Positions 10,972 through 20,574 are shown, numbered from the stretch's first letter. The stretch: DNA of 64,000 nucleotides from Woronichinia naegeliana WA131 (GCA_025370055.1 CP073041.1:7224272-7288271); one strand, 5' to 3'. The notes: generated by a model not told the origin, from the letters alone. A program made the numbers and translations.

Positions 10972-11088
10972 GATTCGGTCAAGTATCGCTTTGATGCGGA
11001 TTTCCTGAATAACTTTGGTCAGATTTATCTCCATCTGTCCGATTTAGAAATGGTACCTTAGCCATCATTTACCTAATTTAGTGGATTC

Positions 11089-14000
11089 ATGACGCAGCAA
11101 CCTCTCGATTCCGTAGTCGCTCAGTCCAATAGTATTGCCATTATCGGGATGGCGGGACTCTATCCCAAGGCGGCCGATGTGCAAGCCTATTGGCAAAATA
11201 TTCTTAATAAAGTGAGTGGCATTACGGAAGGCCCCGATAATTGGACAGGGCCCCACTATGATCCTGATTCGGAGGAGAATGATCGAATTTATACCAAGAA
11301 GGCGGGTTTTTTAGGAGAATTAGCCCGTTTTAACCCTTTGGAATTTGGCATTATGCCCCGTTCGATCGCCAGTGCCGAACCCGATCATTTTCTAGCGATG
11401 CGGATGGCCAGAGATGTGCTGATTGATGCCGGTTATGGGGATGGTCAACGTCCCTTTAATCGTCAGAATACGGGCATTGTGATTGGTCGCGGAACCTATA
11501 TCAATCGTGGTTATTCCGTTTTGTTACAGCATGGCATTATCGTTGACCAAACCTTGACGTTGCTGCGTCAGTTACAGCCGGAGTTAGAAGAAGAAGTTCT
11601 CCAGCGTTTACGGAAAGAGCTTAAGCAAAGTGTGGCTCCCTTTAATGCGGAAACGGTTCCCAGTTTAGTTCCCAATGTGATTACGGGCCGAATTGCCAAT
11701 CGCTTGAATTTGATGGGGCCGAATTATTTGATCGATGCGGCCTGTGCCTCTTCCTTAATTGCGGTAGAACTGGCGATTCAAGAGCTAACCACTGGCCATT
11801 GTGACCTCGTTCTAGCGGGGGGACTACATACGGCCACACCAGCCCAACTCTATATGATGTTTTGTCAGCTAGGGGCCCTTTCACGGACGACGATCCGTCC
11901 CTTTGATGCCCATTCCGATGGCACACTGTTGGGAGAAGGGGTTGGCATGGTCGCTCTTAAACGGCTGGAAGAGGCTGAGTCAGACGGCGATCGCATTTAT
12001 GCGGTGATTAAGGGAGTAGGCAGTTCCAGTGATGGTCGTGGGGCAGGTATTCTTGCTCCTCGTCTTGAAGGTCAGGTTTTAGCTCTAGAAAGAGCCTATC
12101 AAAGTAGTCAAGTCGATCCCAGCACCATTGAATTGATTGAGGCGCATGGTACGGGCATGGATCTCGGCGATCGCACCGAAGTTAAATCCCTCAGCGAAAT
12201 TTTTGGGCAACGGCAAGCAGGTCAAATTCCCAATGTTGCTTTGGGGTCAGTCAAATCCATGATTGGTCATTGCATTCCGGCGGCAGGAATGGCAGGTTTA
12301 ATTAAAACGGCTCTGGCTCTCTATCACAAGGTCTTGCCCCCGATGATTTGTGAGGAAGTGAATCCCAATCTGGAACTAGAAAAAACCCCCTTTTATATTA
12401 ATACCGAAGCTCGGCCCTGGATTCATGGTCAAACCACACCCCGACGAGCGGGAGTCAATGCTTTTGGTTTTGGCGGCATTAATGCCCATGCGGTGTTGGA
12501 AGAATATCGAACCACCACTGATGTCTTGGCTGTTCAGGAAACTGCTCCCCAAATGCACGCCCAATGGCCGACAGAGTTGGTGTTATTGACTGGTCAATCC
12601 TGGTCAGCCGTGACGGAACTAGGCAGCAAAGTACAAAAAGCCTTAGCCCATAATCCAGATATTCAACTCAATCAACTGGCGATGGCCCTAGCCCAGGAGT
12701 CAGACGGGCCTTGCAAAATAGCCATTCTCGCCACCAGCAGTTCGGATTTACAGTCCAAATTGGCGATCGCCCTAGAAAAACAAAATGATCCCCAACGTCA
12801 TCGTCTTTTTGGTCGTCAAGGCATTCTCTACAGCGAAATCGAAGAAGTAAAAACGCCGAATAAAGTTGCCTTTCTCTTTCCCGGAGAAGGTTCCCAATAT
12901 CCCAATATGTTGGCGGATTTGTGTTTGCATTTTCCCCAGGTAAGGGCTTGGTTTGACCTCTTAGATGCGGCCTTCGCTGGCAGAACAGCGGCCATTCCCA
13001 GTAGTCTGATTTTTGTTCCTCCGACCAGTCTCACTGCCGAAGAACGAGATAGAATTCAGGCTCAACTTTTTCGGATGGGAGTGGCCACAGAAACCATGTT
13101 TGCGGCCAGTATGGGTCTCTATGCCTTGCTCAAGGAATGTGGGATTACGGGGGATGTCATGCTCGGACATAGTACTGGAGAATTTGCTGCCCTAGTAGCT
13201 TCAGGCACCATTCCCTATGAGAGTACAGATGATTTGCTGGCTAAAATGCGTCATCTCAATCAGATCTATCGAGATTTTGAAGCCAAAGCTGAGATTCCCA
13301 AGGGCGTTTTGATGACAGTGGGTGGCATTAAACCCCAAGCCTTGACCACAGTACTCGAAAAATTCTCAGGGCAGTTATACCTCGCAATGGATAATTGTCC
13401 CAACCAAGTCGTCCTATTTGCCGATCAAACAGCGATGGAATCAGCTATGGCCGAACTGCAAAATGCCGGCGGAATTTGTGTTGCACTCCCTTTTGATCGA
13501 GCCTACCATACGCCTTTGTTTATCGGTATTACAGAACTGCTGAGGGTCTTCTTTGACAGCATTGAAATGCGAACCAGTGAGATTCCCCTCTATAGTTGCT
13601 GCACCGCCGCCGCTTTTCCCGCCGAGGTAGAAGGCATTCGAGAATTGGCTTCCCGACAATGGTCAAGTCGCGTTCTTTTTCGAGAAACCATTGAAAAACT
13701 AGAGCGAGAGGGCGTTAATACCTTCATTGAAGTGGGCCCCAGTAGTCATTTAACCGGCTTTATTGGTGATATCTTAAAACGCAAAAAAGGCGTTCTGGCT
13801 TTGGCCAGCAACCATCAAAGAGCATCCGGTTTAGAGCAATTTCAACGTCTTTTAGCCCGTCTCTGGGTCAAGGGCATTGCGGTTAATTGGCAACCTCTTT
13901 ATCAGTATCGTGCCATCCCGGCCATTGAGCTAGAAACCCTGCTCAGTAGCCAACCTCAGACTCTTACCATGCCTCTCTTGGACGTGGATATGCCGGTGCT

Positions 14001-15639
14001 GCGGGCGAGATCGCAAGTCATTGATGAAATTCGCCAGGCGATCAAACAGCCTCAACCTTTACCGCCGGCGATCGCAACAATCCCCTCGCTACCATCCGAT
14101 AATCCCCCAACCTCCCCATCTAACCTAGTAGTTCAGCCTTCTGTCCCCAGACAGGGTGCGATTATGAACGATTATTTTGGTCTGATGCAAGATTTCCTCG
14201 GCCATCAAACCAGAGTGTTAACCAATTTCTATGATCATTCTGGTACGGTTGATAACGGTACTAATGGGCAAAACCAATTCCAACCCCTGACTCCCCAGGA
14301 GATTTGGCCCTTCCTAGGAACCGTCTTAGCCCAAAGCGAAGGGGAAATTGTTTGGCAACGTCGTTTAACGATGGCGGGCGATATTTTTCTGCTAGACCAT
14401 ACCTTTGGGGGTAAGCTTTCCCAATTTGATGATGCTCTTTTTCCGTTAGGCGTTATTCCCTTTACCATCAGTATGGAGATTTTGGCCGAAGCCTCTCAGT
14501 CTCTAGTGGGAACCGATAAGGTGGTGATCAGCCTATTCAATTTACGGGGTTATCGTTGGCTGGCTTTGGATCAAGGAGATATTACCCTCGAAATTAAGGC
14601 GAAATTATTACCTCAGCCGAGTGAAAACCAGTGGGATGTCTATGCCCAAATCTTTCTGCCCGATGCTGGCATGAATAGTTTAGTTTTTGAAGGCACGGTG
14701 CGATTGGCCTACGAATTTCCACCGGCTCCCCCAGAAATGCCCTTTCATTTGACTCATCCCCAAGCCTCCTGGCTACCGGATGAGTATCTTTATCGAACGG
14801 GGATGTTTCACGGGCCACGTTTCCAAGGGGTCAAACATATTTGTCGCTGGGGTCATGAAGGAATTGAGGCGGAAATGGAAGTGATCCCGCTTGATAATTT
14901 CTTTCGAGATATTCGTCGTCCCCGTTTCCAGATTGATTCTGGTTTAATGGATGCCGTTGGTCAGTTGGTGGGTTATTGGATTTCCATGCGTTACGGGGCA
15001 GGCTTTAGTGTTTTCCCCTATCAAGTCAAGGCTTTTCATCAGTATGGCCCCCAACTGGCGGATCATCAAAAGGTGATTGGCCGAGGTTTTATGGAATTTG
15101 TCAATGAGCGACAAACCATTTCCGATTTTGACTTTCTAGATACTTCAGGGGCGGTTGTGGCTCGCATCGAACAGTGGCAGGATCGTTATTTTGAACTACC
15201 TGATCGCTACTATGCGTTACGACTGAATCCCCAGGAAACCTTTATGTCCCAACCCTGGCGACAGGATGAGGGCATCTGGGGGCGGAGTTTAGTCATTTAT
15301 CCTGATAGTTTTCTAGAAAATTCCTGGGGGATTTGGAAACGGGTTTTGGCTCATTTAGTTCTTAATGCCCAGGAGCGAGACTATTGGTACAATCAACTGC
15401 CGGCGGAGGATGGAAAACTGAAGACAGAATGGTTATTTGCCAGTATTGTGGCCAAGGATTTGATCCGACAATGGGCAGAACAAACCCTTAATATCAAAAT
15501 AGCTCCCGTCGATGTCCAGGTGGGGATTACGGAAGCTGGAGAATGGTGGGTGAGTTGTCCAGTGTTAGAAGCAACGACTCCTTTGCCTGCTATCTCGATT
15601 CATTTTGAAGACAATCAGGCGATCGCTGTTTTGAAATAA
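11089..15639 (+). CDS. Type I PKS: KS-AT-dehydratase
   Basis: A 1516-residue synthase subunit. The ketosynthase (about 15-470) has Cys 219 in DAACASS plus the histidines of EAHGTGM and SMIGHC. The acyltransferase (about 590-900) has Ser 695 in GHSTGEF and AYHTP in place of the commoner FHS motif. After a Pro-rich linker, a double hot-dog dehydratase region occupies about 1080-1400, with His 1104 in LLDHTFGG and a second-fold motif FQIDSGLMDAVGQL. The tail has no recognised domain. The order resembles PfaC/HglC-like subunits, but I assign no symbol. It starts 27 bp after the end of the broken KR-dehydratase gene, so the three genes read as one operon. All catalytic residues I looked for are present, so this subunit looks functional even though its neighbour is broken. 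Confidence 0.92.
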   Translation: MTQQPLDSVVAQSNSIAIIGMAGLYPKAADVQAYWQNILNKVSGITEGPDNWTGPHYDPDSEENDRIYTKKAGFLGELARFNPLEFGIMPRSIASAEPDHFLAMRMARDVLIDAGYGDGQRPFNRQNTGIVIGRGTYINRGYSVLLQHGIIVDQTLTLLRQLQPELEEEVLQRLRKELKQSVAPFNAETVPSLVPNVITGRIANRLNLMGPNYLIDAACASSLIAVELAIQELTTGHCDLVLAGGLHTATPAQLYMMFCQLGALSRTTIRPFDAHSDGTLLGEGVGMVALKRLEEAESDGDRIYAVIKGVGSSSDGRGAGILAPRLEGQVLALERAYQSSQVDPSTIELIEAHGTGMDLGDRTEVKSLSEIFGQRQAGQIPNVALGSVKSMIGHCIPAAGMAGLIKTALALYHKVLPPMICEEVNPNLELEKTPFYINTEARPWIHGQTTPRRAGVNAFGFGGINAHAVLEEYRTTTDVLAVQETAPQMHAQWPTELVLLTGQSWSAVTELGSKVQKALAHNPDIQLNQLAMALAQESDGPCKIAILATSSSDLQSKLAIALEKQNDPQRHRLFGRQGILYSEIEEVKTPNKVAFLFPGEGSQYPNMLADLCLHFPQVRAWFDLLDAAFAGRTAAIPSSLIFVPPTSLTAEERDRIQAQLFRMGVATETMFAASMGLYALLKECGITGDVMLGHSTGEFAALVASGTIPYESTDDLLAKMRHLNQIYRDFEAKAEIPKGVLMTVGGIKPQALTTVLEKFSGQLYLAMDNCPNQVVLFADQTAMESAMAELQNAGGICVALPFDRAYHTPLFIGITELLRVFFDSIEMRTSEIPLYSCCTAAAFPAEVEGIRELASRQWSSRVLFRETIEKLEREGVNTFIEVGPSSHLTGFIGDILKRKKGVLALASNHQRASGLEQFQRLLARLWVKGIAVNWQPLYQYRAIPAIELETLLSSQPQTLTMPLLDVDMPVLRARSQVIDEIRQAIKQPQPLPPAIATIPSLPSDNPPTSPSNLVVQPSVPRQGAIMNDYFGLMQDFLGHQTRVLTNFYDHSGTVDNGTNGQNQFQPLTPQEIWPFLGTVLAQSEGEIVWQRRLTMAGDIFLLDHTFGGKLSQFDDALFPLGVIPFTISMEILAEASQSLVGTDKVVISLFNLRGYRWLALDQGDITLEIKAKLLPQPSENQWDVYAQIFLPDAGMNSLVFEGTVRLAYEFPPAPPEMPFHLTHPQASWLPDEYLYRTGMFHGPRFQGVKHICRWGHEGIEAEMEVIPLDNFFRDIRRPRFQIDSGLMDAVGQLVGYWISMRYGAGFSVFPYQVKAFHQYGPQLADHQKVIGRGFMEFVNERQTISDFDFLDTSGAVVARIEQWQDRYFELPDRYYALRLNPQETFMSQPWRQDEGIWGRSLVIYPDSFLENSWGIWKRVLAHLVLNAQERDYWYNQLPAEDGKLKTEWLFASIVAKDLIRQWAEQTLNIKIAPVDVQVGITEAGEWWVSCPVLEATTPLPAISIHFEDNQAIAVLK

Positions 15640-15650
15640 AAGGGCAAATT

Positions 15651-18446
15651 CTAGGGGAACCAAGACCAGAAATCGACCTGGAAGAAACGGACAATGGGTC
15701 GAGTAAAGGCAATAAAGACTGGCATGGTGGGGCCTTCAATTTTGGCATAACCAGTCATGCCAGGTCTGAGTTGTTGGTCAGGATCATCAATTTTAATGGT
15801 GACTTTTAGCACTTGTCCCGCCGATTCAGATAGATACTTGGTGCTTTTCCCCGATTGATCTTCCAAGGCCTCTTGACCATAGGTCGTATCTTTTTCTGTC
15901 ACCGTTTGGACAGACATGACTTTTCCTGTAAAGAGGGTATTGTAAAACGTATAAAAACGAATATTGACCTTATTATTGGGTGCAAGCACGTCTAGTACAT
16001 TTTCTGGGACTTTAATTTCGGCGATCGGCTCAGATTTGAGAGTGGCCGTGGCAAAGGTATCGCCTTTGTTAATGTACTGTCCAATTTTAGCAGTGAGATT
16101 GGCGGAAGAAAGAATCCCATCAAAGGGCATTCGTAATTGTGTGCGTTTTACTTGATCCTGATAGTATTTTAAATCCTGCTTTTGACGTTTCAGATCTGCC
16201 TGGGAAGATTGTACTTTTTCACGAGCCGCCTGAATTTCATCGGGATGGGGGCCAGCAACCACCTTGTTATAATTAGCGATCTCTTCTGATAGCTGACTTT
16301 TGGCCGTATTCAGTTGTTGAATAGCAACACCCAAATCATGTTGAGAGGCTAAGAATTGTTGACGAGAAACAGCCAAATCTTGTTGAGAAACTAAAAATTG
16401 TTGCTTGGCAACCGCTAAGTCATGTTTAGCGACCTCCAAATCTTGTTTGGAGACTTCTAACTGGTTACGAGCGTCCTGGATTGAAGCTTTAAAGGTATCC
16501 AGTTGCTTTGTGTCTGTTTCTGCATTTTTTAGCTGATTTTCATATTGTTGTAGTGAATAAACCCCTTCTTGGTAGGATTCTTTGTAGCGCTCGGCTTCCC
16601 GACGGCTAAAGTCAGCTTGGCTAATTCCGGTTATTAACTTGGTTTGCTCTAACTGAATTTGGCCACGAGCAACGGCTACCTTATTAGCGGCAACACGGAC
16701 GTTACTGCGTGCGACTTCTACCTCGTTTATTGCTAGTATTACATTTCCCTCGGCGACTCTAACCCTATTTCGAGAAACGCCGACATTACTACGGGCAACT
16801 TCTACTTGGTTTTCGGCCACGCCCACATTACTACGGGCAATGCCAACTTTTTCCTTGGCAACCGCAATGTCTGTCTCTCTAGGAGTCGTTAATAACTGTT
16901 GCAGATCAGCTTGAGCTTGTCTTACATTGGCTGCTTGTTGAGTCACCTTATCCTGGGCTGTCAGTAAACTGTTTTGTAGTTCTGGCGAATCTAATTGGGC
17001 GATGACCTGCCCTGCTTGAATAAATTTGCCATCTCCCCCAGGGAAAAAGACCTTCGTTAATGTTCCTACCACGTCTGATTCGATGGGTTGTTCCTTCGGA
17101 GGAAGTAATTGAATAGAACCACCTGCGCTAAATCGATAGGGTAGTAAGGCAATAATAATGGCTCCTGCTGCCAATAATAATAGAAGCCAATAATTCTTTA
17201 GAAATTGGGAAAACCCATTTAACGGGTCTTTAGAACTATTTTGACGGCGATCGCTGGGAAGTTCTATGGGCGGCGGCGGAGCATGACCAATAGACTCTGG
17301 TTTCCAGTTAAAGTTTGACATAATATTGACGGTGAATAGTATTAAAATAGCACAGAAAATAACGGCCCCTGTCCCTTTTAAGCTGAAGACTAGGGTTGTA
17401 AAAGTAATATAGGCGATGTAAATAAAAAAGGCAATACTAAAAAGAATTACGAAGATTCCAAATAGAAATAAAAGGATTCTAGTCGAAAGGGGAATGGCTT
17501 TGGGAAGCGGCTTAAAGAGAATAGTTCTGCGCCAAATTTCCATCGATCTTTTGAGAGAATCAGAACCAATTTGGAAATAGGAAACAAACCAGCCATAACC
17601 ATCGGAGGCCGTAAACCACAGAGGGTTAATATCAACCAAGAAACTGATCAACCCAGAGTAGAAAAACACTAAAGCACCGGTGGCCAAAGAAAAATGAGCA
17701 TTACGATTGCCAATCCAGACAAACAAAGAAAAAGCCATCACTGCCAGCCATAACAGCAGGGGACTCCCAAAAATCCAGAGGCGCGATCGCCGCTCCATTG
17801 CCCAAAAACCTTGGCGATCCAGATTAAATCGTGGGACACAGCCCATAATCAGATCGAGGTTAAATTCTTGAACCAGCCCACCATAATAAAGACAGACAGA
17901 ACCTTGCAACCACTTGCCAAGAAAATTCAAGAGCGACAAACAGAAATAGACAAGCAGAAAAAATTGAAGATTGCCAGTTCTTGAAACACTATCTACCCAA
18001 AATAGCGGTTGGTTTCTTAAGAACGTGACTAATCCTAGAGGAAAAATAACAATCAGCGACCACACTAAAAAGCGTAAAGGACTCAGAAATTTCGCCCAAA
18101 AAGCTAGAATTTTACCTGGATCAGCTACGGAGAAAAGTTTAATCGTTTTAGTCAGATTCCGTTCATAAATTTCTAGTAGATTAAATGTCTTTAATTCTTG
18201 GGAAAAACTAGCAAAATCATCGTAACTAAGAGAAATTTTAAAGGTATTCTGAAGATTATAAATAATTTCCTCTACACTGGTCATACCATCCATTGCTTGG
18301 CAAAGAAAGTATTCTTCTTCTGTAAACTCAAAACTGTTGCCTGATAGGGGATCAGTCACGATATAACGATCCAAGCGACCATCAACGCCAAAAGTTGACT
18401 CGATTCTGAGATCTTGGCGAAAGCGGTTTTGAAATCGTTTATACAT
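15651..18446 (-). CDS. M50-like membrane domain fused to HlyD-type adaptor
   Basis: A 931-residue membrane protein. Residues 1-110 form a soluble PqqD/winged-helix-like start. Residues 120-440 hold about seven hydrophobic segments that resemble the M50 site-2-protease-like membrane domain found fused to HlyD adaptors in other bacteria. At the metal site, LQGSVCLYYGG replaces the expected HExxH-x-YGG, while the later NPLW...DGY region is still recognisable, so it is probably proteolytically dead. After a last membrane helix (about 425-445), a biotinyl-lipoyl hairpin (GGDGKFIQAGQVIAQLDSP) and a very long coiled coil (about 495-730) built of 7-residue units (ARSNVGV, AKQQFLV, SQQDLAV) lead to an HlyD beta-barrel end. 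It likely acts in export across the envelope. It converges on the PKS (11 bp apart) and is co-oriented with the glycosyltransferase upstream. Confidence 0.82.
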   Translation of the reverse strand: MYKRFQNRFRQDLRIESTFGVDGRLDRYIVTDPLSGNSFEFTEEEYFLCQAMDGMTSVEEIIYNLQNTFKISLSYDDFASFSQELKTFNLLEIYERNLTKTIKLFSVADPGKILAFWAKFLSPLRFLVWSLIVIFPLGLVTFLRNQPLFWVDSVSRTGNLQFFLLVYFCLSLLNFLGKWLQGSVCLYYGGLVQEFNLDLIMGCVPRFNLDRQGFWAMERRSRLWIFGSPLLLWLAVMAFSLFVWIGNRNAHFSLATGALVFFYSGLISFLVDINPLWFTASDGYGWFVSYFQIGSDSLKRSMEIWRRTILFKPLPKAIPLSTRILLFLFGIFVILFSIAFFIYIAYITFTTLVFSLKGTGAVIFCAILILFTVNIMSNFNWKPESIGHAPPPPIELPSDRRQNSSKDPLNGFSQFLKNYWLLLLLAAGAIIIALLPYRFSAGGSIQLLPPKEQPIESDVVGTLTKVFFPGGDGKFIQAGQVIAQLDSPELQNSLLTAQDKVTQQAANVRQAQADLQQLLTTPRETDIAVAKEKVGIARSNVGVAENQVEVARSNVGVSRNRVRVAEGNVILAINEVEVARSNVRVAANKVAVARGQIQLEQTKLITGISQADFSRREAERYKESYQEGVYSLQQYENQLKNAETDTKQLDTFKASIQDARNQLEVSKQDLEVAKHDLAVAKQQFLVSQQDLAVSRQQFLASQHDLGVAIQQLNTAKSQLSEEIANYNKVVAGPHPDEIQAAREKVQSSQADLKRQKQDLKYYQDQVKRTQLRMPFDGILSSANLTAKIGQYINKGDTFATATLKSEPIAEIKVPENVLDVLAPNNKVNIRFYTFYNTLFTGKVMSVQTVTEKDTTYGQEALEDQSGKSTKYLSESAGQVLKVTIKIDDPDQQLRPGMTGYAKIEGPTMPVFIAFTRPIVRFFQVDFWSWFP

Positions 18447-18507
18447 CAGGTAAAGTTCAACAGTTTGTTAGTTAAGAACAAAAGGATCAGAGCGGTAAGA
18501 TATGAGC

Positions 18508-19539
18508 TTAAGAAGAAAAAAATAAATTGAGGAGAAAAGTTTCTTTTAATATCCTCGTTCCTTTATGAATAAAGCGTGACCATAAAGAAGGAGATCGTTT
18601 GTAGGGAATGGCTTTGCCCTTAAATTGAGGATATTGTTCAGGTTTGTGAAGATAACGATAATATAGAAAAATTTCCCGATAGGGGAAAGTTAGGTTTTCT
18701 CCTGCACAAATGGCACTAAATAAGGATTTGGGGAGACCAATATAGTGTAGATAGGTAAGACGTTTACCGCGATCGTAGAGAAGATGCTCTTTTTCCTGAA
18801 AATGCTCAGAAGTCACACAACAACCTGTCCGTTTTGTCGGCGGCAAAGTCAGAGCTAAATTATTGATCTTTTTTTCAGAGCGCATCATTAAATAATTGAG
18901 AAGAGATTGATCTGGGGCAAAGGGATAGAGAATTTCTGCTTCACCACCCCGTAGTTGGGAAAGTATTTGGCCTAATTGATCGGTAGAAAACAATTGGCGA
19001 TGGGAAGCATAAAAACCAGAACAAAAAGTCTCTGCTTGGAGACGAGACGGTGCAAAGATTTGGGTTAAGTGAGGAGAGTTGATCTCGTAAATATGGGTTG
19101 GATCTTTATATTGAAAATCATAGACTACGCAATCGGAGCCGGTGAGTTGCTCAAAAATGTCATCGACGGATCCTAACAGTAGGGTATCCGCATCCATATA
19201 GAGAAACCGTTCAAAGGGGCCATCAAAGGCACAAAAGCGACGATGGGTTCCAAATCGATGATAGCCTGTACTGCCAGCTTTTCGCCAGTGGTATTTAGCC
19301 GTCGGATGATAATCCCAAGCTTGTTGAGCAAAATTGTCCCACCGTTCAATGGAGGATTGATCCTCATACAGCATCACATTCGGGCGGTCAGCGATCGCGG
19401 TTTTGAGTCGTTCAAGCTGATGATCATAGGGATAAATACAGATGGGAAAATCCGGGCCTAACTGCACTTCAATACTATTGAGCAACGCCAGCAGGGAATC
19501 ATAAACCCCATCATTGCCGAGGGTACAAATACCATCCAT
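18508..19539 (-). CDS. Glycosyltransferase (Npun_R2821/R2823-like family)
   Basis: A 343-residue protein that matches cyanobacterial glycosyltransferases of the Npun_R2821/R2823 type. It opens with a nucleotide-sugar-binding-like segment (GICTLGNDGVYDSLLALLNS), and the metal-binding DxD is in FLYMDADTLLLG near residue 118. GT8-like enzymes share this layout. I chose the ATG at 19539 because the family begins at this point; a TTG four codons upstream is less likely. It is 61 bp upstream of the HlyD-fusion gene on the same strand, so the two may be co-transcribed. Its closeness to the PKS suggests it glycosylates a lipid product; that is inference. Confidence 0.75.
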   Translation of the reverse strand: MDGICTLGNDGVYDSLLALLNSIEVQLGPDFPICIYPYDHQLERLKTAIADRPNVMLYEDQSSIERWDNFAQQAWDYHPTAKYHWRKAGSTGYHRFGTHRRFCAFDGPFERFLYMDADTLLLGSVDDIFEQLTGSDCVVYDFQYKDPTHIYEINSPHLTQIFAPSRLQAETFCSGFYASHRQLFSTDQLGQILSQLRGGEAEILYPFAPDQSLLNYLMMRSEKKINNLALTLPPTKRTGCCVTSEHFQEKEHLLYDRGKRLTYLHYIGLPKSLFSAICAGENLTFPYREIFLYYRYLHKPEQYPQFKGKAIPYKRSPSLWSRFIHKGTRILKETFLLNLFFSS

Positions 19540-19616
19540 ATTAGCCAACACTCCGTCCCGAAATAGTTAATAATTAAGTCAGCATCATAGACCAATTGCA
19601 TCTTCCCCGCATCATC

Positions 19617-20207
19617 ATGAGTAGAGATAGAGATATGCGAGAATCCAACTCTGGTTTGGTTACTTCCGTTCCTCAAGCTGTTCTGCGAGCCTCCACCAAT
19701 CTGACGACAGTGGGCAATCTGGGCTTCTGGATTCAAATTGTCGTTGGAGCGTTTGCGGCTGTCACCTTTTTGTTTGCCAGTATGGGACTAACGGTGGGGC
19801 AGGATCGAACCAGTGGCATTGAGGGAGGCATTTTTTCTGCCTTTGTTTCCCTTATCTTTTTAGGCGTTGCCATTTACTTTTCGATACGTTATCGACGCTT
19901 GGGACGAGAATTGCAAAATGTGGATGCTCCTAGTCATCCCCGACGAACCGATATTTTAAAAATTGTGCGTTGGGGTCTGATTGTTAATCTGATTGGCATG
20001 GGTTTTGCCATTATTGGAGCCGCGTCAGTGAGTGGAATCGTACTAGTTAAATCTCTCAGTATTCCCCAGGGTACTTTGGCCGCTAATCCCAAACAATTTG
20101 TTCAGTCCATTGATCTTTTGGCAATTCAGGCTAATACTAATACCATTATTGCCCATTTTACGGGTTTATTATCTTCCCTTTGGCTATTAGATCGTCTGAA
20201 TAAATAG
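19617..20207 (+). CDS. DUF3611 membrane protein
   Basis: A 196-residue protein with four predicted membrane helices (FWIQIVVGAFAAVTFLF, AFVSLIFLGVAIYFSI, GLIVNLIGMGFAIIGA and the C-terminal FTGLLSSLWLL). It matches the DUF3611 family of cyanobacteria and plastids, whose function is unknown. An in-frame TTG at 19596 would extend it, but the ATG at 19617 fits the family better. It is divergent from the glycosyltransferase, 77 bp away, and is followed 28 bp later by the ycf20 homologue, so the two probably form a small operon. Confidence 0.8.
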   Translation: MSRDRDMRESNSGLVTSVPQAVLRASTNLTTVGNLGFWIQIVVGAFAAVTFLFASMGLTVGQDRTSGIEGGIFSAFVSLIFLGVAIYFSIRYRRLGRELQNVDAPSHPRRTDILKIVRWGLIVNLIGMGFAIIGAASVSGIVLVKSLSIPQGTLAANPKQFVQSIDLLAIQANTNTIIAHFTGLLSSLWLLDRLNK

Positions 20208-20235
20208 AAGGAATAAATGGAGGAAATAACGGCCA

Positions 20236-20574
20236 ATGCAACGGACTCGTCTCAACACTGTCATTGAAATTAGTGGAACTCGCTTTACCCAGTTTTTTAA
20301 TAATCCTTGGCGACGGATTTCCTTAGTTTTGCTGGGATTTTTGTCCGGTTTTTTTATTGGAGCCGCCGTTTCAACGACTGCCGGTCAAGATGCTCAGTGG
20401 GATGTGGTGGGTGCCGGTCTATTATTATTGTTTGTGGAATTAGTCAGCCGTTGGGTTTATCGTCAACCGTTGAAGAATAATCAACAGCGATCGCTGATTT
20501 TAGAGATGGTAAATTTTTTTAAAATGGGTATTGTTTATAGTCTATTTTTAGAAGCCTTTAAATTAGGGTCTTAG
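20236..20574 (+). CDS. ycf20: Ycf20-like protein (DUF565)
   Basis: A 112-residue membrane protein with three hydrophobic stretches (RISLVLLGFLSGFFIGA, VVGAGLLLLFVELVSRW, FFKMGIVYSLFLEAF). Size and sequence match the Ycf20/DUF565 family of cyanobacteria, algae and plants; the plant homologue is linked to non-photochemical quenching. Its stop overlaps by 4 bp the convergent SWIM gene's stop, so the two transcripts overlap tail to tail. Confidence 0.78.
   Translation: MQRTRLNTVIEISGTRFTQFFNNPWRRISLVLLGFLSGFFIGAAVSTTAGQDAQWDVVGAGLLLLFVELVSRWVYRQPLKNNQQRSLILEMVNFFKMGIVYSLFLEAFKLGS

Larger units (their letters stand above)
4462..11061 (+). pseudogene. PKS KR-dehydratase subunit interrupted by three insertion sequences
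   Basis: The gene encodes a ketoreductase followed by a hot-dog dehydratase-like domain. KR signs are the GGGTGI nucleotide loop near residue 235 and the catalytic Ser-Tyr-Asn set in SSIAG and QSDYATAN (Tyr 428). The dehydratase N-terminal motif reads PYLRDY...GLP, with Tyr 567 where these domains usually carry the catalytic His. The coding pieces are 4462-6440, 7574-7692, 9305-9581 and 10980-11061, separated by IS630, IS4 and ISKra4-type elements. Leaving out each IS and one copy of its duplication (TA, 10 bp, 8 bp) joins 1979+119+277+82 = 2457 nt, exactly 819 codons with no internal stop and a terminal TAG. The ATG at 4462 has no visible Shine-Dalgarno sequence. As it stands the protein would end inside the IS630 element at 6531, after about 660 native residues, losing most of the dehydratase. 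Confidence 0.88.

Noticed and set aside
15651-18446. Active M50 site-2 protease
   Set aside because: The HExxH metal-binding motif is absent from the matching helix.
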